DNA of 64,000 nt, taken from contig OX327686.1 of the NCBI GenBank assembly GCA_946807835.1, positions 1,798,001-1,862,000 on the forward strand. The letters are read 5' to 3'. This DNA is from Ailanthus altissimus. Lineage: Eukaryota; Streptophyta; Magnoliopsida; Sapindales; Simaroubaceae. Positions 60,015 through 64,000 of the stretch are shown one piece after another. The position numbers were made by a program, and so were the translations under genes. Below the pieces are notes generated by a model. It did not search any database. It was not told the DNA's origin and saw only the letters and a list, made by a program, of their open reading frames with translations. Numbering within the stretch: position 1 is the first letter of the stretch; every line of letters begins with the position of its first letter.

Positions 60015-61264
60015 TTCTCCATGAGCTATAGCTAGAATCGTACACCTTAAAGGCGCAGAAGCAAGATTGTCTTCTTGGCTCCAAAGAATTCTGGATGCTC
60101 TTATTGATGCCAAATTGTACAGAAAGTTGGAAGTCGGAAATAAGAGCACAAAATCACCTTTACTGACCAGGAAGGACTGCAAGAAATGCCAAATCCTATG
60201 GCTTAGGGCAAGCATATGCTCCTGAGAAGACTGGAAAATTATCATGCAGCGACTAAATTACTGAAACAACTGCTTCTTGCACAGAGAATGACCACCCAGC
60301 TGGCCTATTCAAATACACAAGGAATCTCACACATGGATGTGATTATAAGTTGTAAATTTATCAACACCTCAGGTGGCTTTTGTAGGCGAATAAGATACTG
60401 TCCTGGATCTTGCAGCAAATTTTTTTGTTTTGCCGTAGGAGCTGTTCAGTGGATGTCATGATCAATATTATTCTTTTCGAATGATGTAAAAAGGTGCAAT
60501 CTTCAAATGGTGGAGAAAGATGTAATCTGCATTCATTTCTGCGTGTTAGCAATGGCAAAATATGTAACATCTTTTGTCCAAGGTAATGGGAATGACATGA
60601 AAATTGTTCTGTTAGAAAATACATGTGAGAAATGGGACTGCAATGGACTGAAATATAAACTTCACTGAATGGGAAGAAACACAGACCTAAAAGTAAGTAC
60701 TAACCAACCAACCTTTCAGCAGGACTAATGCATCCAAAATGCCTCTTATGAGGAGAAACCTTCTAGACCCAAATATTCTCACAAGTTAGAATGCATAAAT
60801 ATAGCAATTTAACATAGTAAAACCAAATAATGGACGGAGACAGATTATTTATGCATGTGAATGCTAATAAGGGGATTGCATTTGGAAGTTAGAACATCCT
60901 ATTGACAAATGAAGGCTGCTCTCAATCAGCAAAAAAGACATGCCTCAAGAGAAAAGTACACGGCAGTTTTAAATCTCAGATTCACAATTATTTATTGGCT
61001 GATATGAACAAATACAGCACAATCATCTGTATTTTTCCTACAGTCACAATCTCCTGTCCACCAGACATCTCATAGTAGATACAAATGTAACTTTTCTAAT
61101 AACAATGCCATTCAATGCGATTTATTTGCCATACTTTACCTTGGAAACAGAGTGTTTACGCATTACAAAGTTACAAGAACCGGAGTAAAAGGCTCAACAT
61201 TATGTACTCAAGGAAGGCAAAGCATTAAATCTCTCTCATTTGAGTTCTGAGGAATAATTTCACT
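60015..61264. other. Region between the convergent RPOT3 and PPR genes
   Basis: This stretch should hold the RPOT3 3' UTR at its left end and the end of the PPR transcript at its right end. No further gene is evident. I could not place polyadenylation sites with confidence. Confidence 0.5.
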
Positions 61265-61449
61265 TCATGCACTAGCAGCAAACGAAGAAGTTTCTGCTTC
61301 TTCATACTTCTGCTGTGAGTGAAACTTCTGCAAAGACATTCCCTCGAGTACTTTCCACTGCATATCAATTTCCTCACTGTTGATTTCACTTGGTGGAATG
61401 TACAGAATTTCTAGGGTTCTCAACTTAAAATGATGAGGAAGTATAACAC
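61265..61449 (-). other. Probable 3' UTR exon of the PPR gene, with an open frame
   Basis: On the minus strand this segment follows a good acceptor (TTTATATACAG) and is open for 61 codons to a TGA at 61265. It contains LRTLEILYIPPSEINSEEID and QWKVLEGMSLQKFHS. Joined to the donor at 62007 it would form the last exon of the PPR transcript. The open frame has a stop shortly upstream across the join and no ATG at its start, so it may be untranslated. It could instead be the last exon of another, unrecognised transcript. Confidence 0.4.
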
Positions 61450-62007
61450 CTGTATATAAATTATCAAAATCATTAGCCAGTAGAGAAGGTCAAAAGCTTG
61501 TAAACATGATTAACAAGGAGATCCATACATGAGTGGAGAAGTCTGATGCCGACCATATTTTCAAGCAGCTAATAAGAATATTCAAACAACAATATGGGCA
61601 TAACCTTTGAAATGGTAAATAGAAAGTTCCACAAATCAAAAACAGTTTTCTTTCTAGAACCTGACACAAGAAAGTCGATAGAAAATGCATTAATAAGCAT
61701 TCACAAAAGCTGCTCAGTCAGCATTTCTCTCCAATGCAGTCATTTCCAAAAAAATTCAAGAAATTGCTTCTGTGATTACTATCATTGCATCACACTAGAA
61801 ACCATGTGAATATTTAGCCATTATTTATTTCCAGACTCTTTGACTTCCCAGGTAAAGTTTTATTCATTATAAAATAAATGACAAGCTATATCAGATGCAT
61901 CTTAACAGTGACTGACAGAACTTTATTCGTAAAGAATGCTTACATAGAACATGAGTAATGACTAGGAAATTTCAATTAGCTGCATTGCAGAATATCAATT
62001 TTCTTAC
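61450..62007 (-). other. Putative intron in the PPR 3' UTR
   Basis: On the minus strand it begins CTG|GTAAGAA and ends TATACAG. Both sites fit the plant consensus. It lies 115 bases after the PPR stop codon. An intron more than about 50 bases after a stop codon can mark an mRNA for nonsense-mediated decay. Confidence 0.45.
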
Positions 62008-62122
62008 CAGGGCAGTGAAATTTGAATCATTTGAGAACAATGTCCAGGAGGTTTGAGGCGAGAAGAGTGAAGTAGGCAGAACACAAGAAAGATTATAGGG
62101 ATCAGCTCTGTCTCTGTCTACA

Positions 62123-64000
62123 TTATAGACCCATCTGCTTCATCCACAAGGACCACTTAATAGCCTCTAGAAACTTATCATTCATCCGCATTGCAGTGAT
62201 CATATTGGTGTATGTTATCTTATCAGGTTCTATACCATTCTCTCTCATTTCTTTAACCAAATCTACAGCATCTTCAACCATTCCAGCAATACCATATGCC
62301 TTTATCAACGTGTTATAGCTGCACAAATCAGGACGGAGCCCACATTCCTTCAGTTCTGTCAATACACTAGCAACTTCATTGATCCATCCTCGCTCTCCAT
62401 AGATATTGATCATAATGTTGTAAGTGTAATGATCAGAAGCACAACTTGTTTCCTTCATTCTCTGCAAGACACTTCTAAAATTCTCCATTTGACCTTCTTT
62501 TCCGTAGGAATCCAACATACAGTTGTAGGCTTCTAGGGAAACTGAAAAGCCATCAAATTTCATCTCCTGAACAGTTGATGACATATTTTTTAAATCCCTA
62601 TTTTGACCATAGGCAGCAATGATTGTGTTGTAAGATATTACATCCATTAAACCTAGTTTTTTAGCCATAGAGAACAGTTTCTTAACCTTCTTGAAAAGCC
62701 TGGCTTTTCCATAAACATCAAGCATGATATTGAAGGTAAAAGTATTAGGAGTAAACCCGCGCTCAAGCATCTCATAAAAAATTCTGGAGAGCTCATCAAT
62801 TGGCAGAGCACGGGCGCAGCAATTTATTACACAATTATACAAGTCCTGATCCCAGGTGATTCCACTCTTCAAAATTTTATAGTAAAGAGATGCTAACTTA
62901 TCCAACATGCCACATTGTTGATAAATGCGGAGCATATCACGATACAGATAAACATCAGGATAGATGTCCTTTTGCCTCTCCATGGTTTCTAGAACAGCGC
63001 AAGCATCTTTCAAAGATCCAGCTTTGACATACATTCTGACAACAATGCTGAAGGCAATCATGTCCAAGCTAACTCCTGAAGATTTCAACTTCAGATAAAG
63101 TTTTTCGGCTTCAGTAAACAGACCCATGGCACTGTAAGTGTCAATCATCGTGCACGTGATGTGCATGTTTGGCTTGCCAATGGAATTGGGCATTTGAGCG
63201 TATATTTTAACAGCATTGTCAAGATGACCCAACTCCTTACATGAGCAAATCAACAAATGGTACAAGTTATCCTCAAAAACAGGATCTTTCCATTCTTTGT
63301 CCCTCAGGACTTTTATAGCATCATCCACCAATCCATGTTTCACATAAGCCATGACTAGAATGGAGCAAGAAGTTGGGTTGACTATGACATGTTGATAGAA
63401 AGACCCTTTCAAAATGTGAGGCAATTTATCAATTCTTCCAGCCTTCTCATATGCTTGTAAGAGAGTACCAAGGATGGAGGCATGTTGGCAACCCATCTTC
63501 AGCATATCCTCAAGTGTGTTAACAGCACCCTCCTCATCTTCGTATTTGGCTTGCAAGTTTATTAGCGTGTACAAGTTAGATGAGTTAGGCTTGTAACCGA
63601 ACCGCTTGAGTTCCTTATAGTACCACTCTGCCTCCCTGTAATTGCCAGCTCGGCCCCAACCTTCAATCATGGAACGGTAGGTTGTTTCATCCGGCTCTAA
63701 TCCAACATCCTTAATGATCAAGAATAGGCTTTGAGCAGCATCCATATTTGATGTCTTCCCATACCCAGTAATCAGTGTATTGTAAGCAACAATATTGGGA
63801 GAAAAACCTGATTGTCGCATTGAGGCCAATACTAGTTCAGCATCCTCTAACTTGCCTTGCTGACTATAAGCATTCAGCATAACCAACCAATTCTCCAAAT
63901 TTGGTACTACTTTATCTTCTCTTATTAACTTAATTACTTCTTCTGCTTTGTCATACAGACTCAAACGGGTGTAGATTGTGATCATTGCTGAGTAAGCAGA
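62123..64000 (-). CDS. Pentatricopeptide repeat protein, At4g30825-like (5' end outside the window)
   Basis: This is a P-class PPR protein, an RNA-binding helical-repeat protein expected in plastids, where such proteins stabilise, process or help translate organelle transcripts. The visible 625 residues consist of tandem 35-residue repeats with classic cores such as AYNTLITGYGKTSNMDAAQS, SYNTIIAAYGQ, TYNIMINIYGERG and SYNTLIKAYGIAGMVEDAVD, and they end in EAIKWSLWMKQMGL. I recall the same ending and repeat order in Arabidopsis At4g30825. No E, DYW or SMR domain is present at the C-terminus, consistent with a P-class protein. The frame is open to the window edge, so the transit peptide and first repeats lie beyond 64000. 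It is transcribed towards RPOT3. Confidence 0.92.
   Translation of the reverse strand, partial: SAYSAMITIYTRLSLYDKAEEVIKLIREDKVVPNLENWLVMLNAYSQQGKLEDAELVLASMRQSGFSPNIVAYNTLITGYGKTSNMDAAQSLFLIIKDVGLEPDETTYRSMIEGWGRAGNYREAEWYYKELKRFGYKPNSSNLYTLINLQAKYEDEEGAVNTLEDMLKMGCQHASILGTLLQAYEKAGRIDKLPHILKGSFYQHVIVNPTSCSILVMAYVKHGLVDDAIKVLRDKEWKDPVFEDNLYHLLICSCKELGHLDNAVKIYAQMPNSIGKPNMHITCTMIDTYSAMGLFTEAEKLYLKLKSSGVSLDMIAFSIVVRMYVKAGSLKDACAVLETMERQKDIYPDVYLYRDMLRIYQQCGMLDKLASLYYKILKSGITWDQDLYNCVINCCARALPIDELSRIFYEMLERGFTPNTFTFNIMLDVYGKARLFKKVKKLFSMAKKLGLMDVISYNTIIAAYGQNRDLKNMSSTVQEMKFDGFSVSLEAYNCMLDSYGKEGQMENFRSVLQRMKETSCASDHYTYNIMINIYGERGWINEVASVLTELKECGLRPDLCSYNTLIKAYGIAGMVEDAVDLVKEMRENGIEPDKITYTNMITAMRMNDKFLEAIKWSLWMKQMGL

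Noticed and set aside
1..64000. CRISPR arrays, bacterial operons, tRNA or rRNA genes
   Set aside because: No spaced direct repeats, no prokaryotic gene organisation, and no tRNA or rRNA signature were found by eye. The DNA is plainly plant nuclear. I cannot exclude a small RNA gene without a covariance search.

Overview
The window is nuclear DNA of a flowering plant, most likely a eudicot. It has spliced genes with canonical GT/AG introns, Ty1-copia and Ty3-gypsy LTR retrotransposons primed by initiator tRNA-Met, a phage-type plastid RNA polymerase gene and a P-class PPR gene. AT-rich introns and intergenic DNA fill the rest. I cannot name the species from sequence alone.

Positions 1-44,520 are a locally duplicated, retrotransposon-riddled gene cluster. 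Three related single-exon MAPKKK-type kinase genes, all on the minus strand, lie at 3407-4342, 28462-27621 (with its tail at 22950-22845) and 42335-41430. Around them are broken pieces of two plus-strand genes. One is a small ubiquitin-like (elongin-B-like) protein gene, with fragments at 1-90, 2423-2504, 21953-22007, 29730-29919, 31463-31539, 31741-31790 and 32711-32793. The other is the translation factor eIF(iso)4G, with one nearly complete pseudogene at 4698-21957 and a short second copy at 43362-44173. The simplest reading is an ancestral ubiquitin-like / kinase / eIF(iso)4G block that was repeatedly duplicated and then decayed. One junction is visible at about 21953, where the MA3 region of eIF(iso)4G runs straight into the last exon of the ubiquitin-like gene.

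Four LTR retrotransposons and one solo LTR interrupt this cluster. Copia A (5604-10670) sits inside an eIF(iso)4G exon. A chromodomain-bearing Ty3-gypsy element (12402-21464) sits inside another eIF(iso)4G exon. Copia B (22956-27620) sits inside the coding sequence of kinase 2. Copia C (about 33365-41220) lies about 210 bp past the stop codon of kinase 3 and itself carries a nested 2.72 kb solo LTR (38072-40792). All have recognisable target-site duplications, and all coding regions are interrupted by stops and frameshifts.

Positions 44,520-50,534 are mostly noncoding: a 116-bp tandem duplication, two phase-compatible exon-like fragments, and a strong 25-bp hairpin.

Positions 50,535-64,000 carry two apparently intact genes in convergent orientation. 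RPOT3 (RpoTp/SCA3-like plastid RNA polymerase, 18 exons, 1041 codons, 50535-60014, plus strand) meets a PPR gene like Arabidopsis At4g30825 (62123 to beyond the right edge, minus strand). The PPR transcript appears to have a 3' UTR intron. Both products are expected in organelle gene expression: RPOT3 transcribes plastid genes, and PPR proteins act on organelle RNA.
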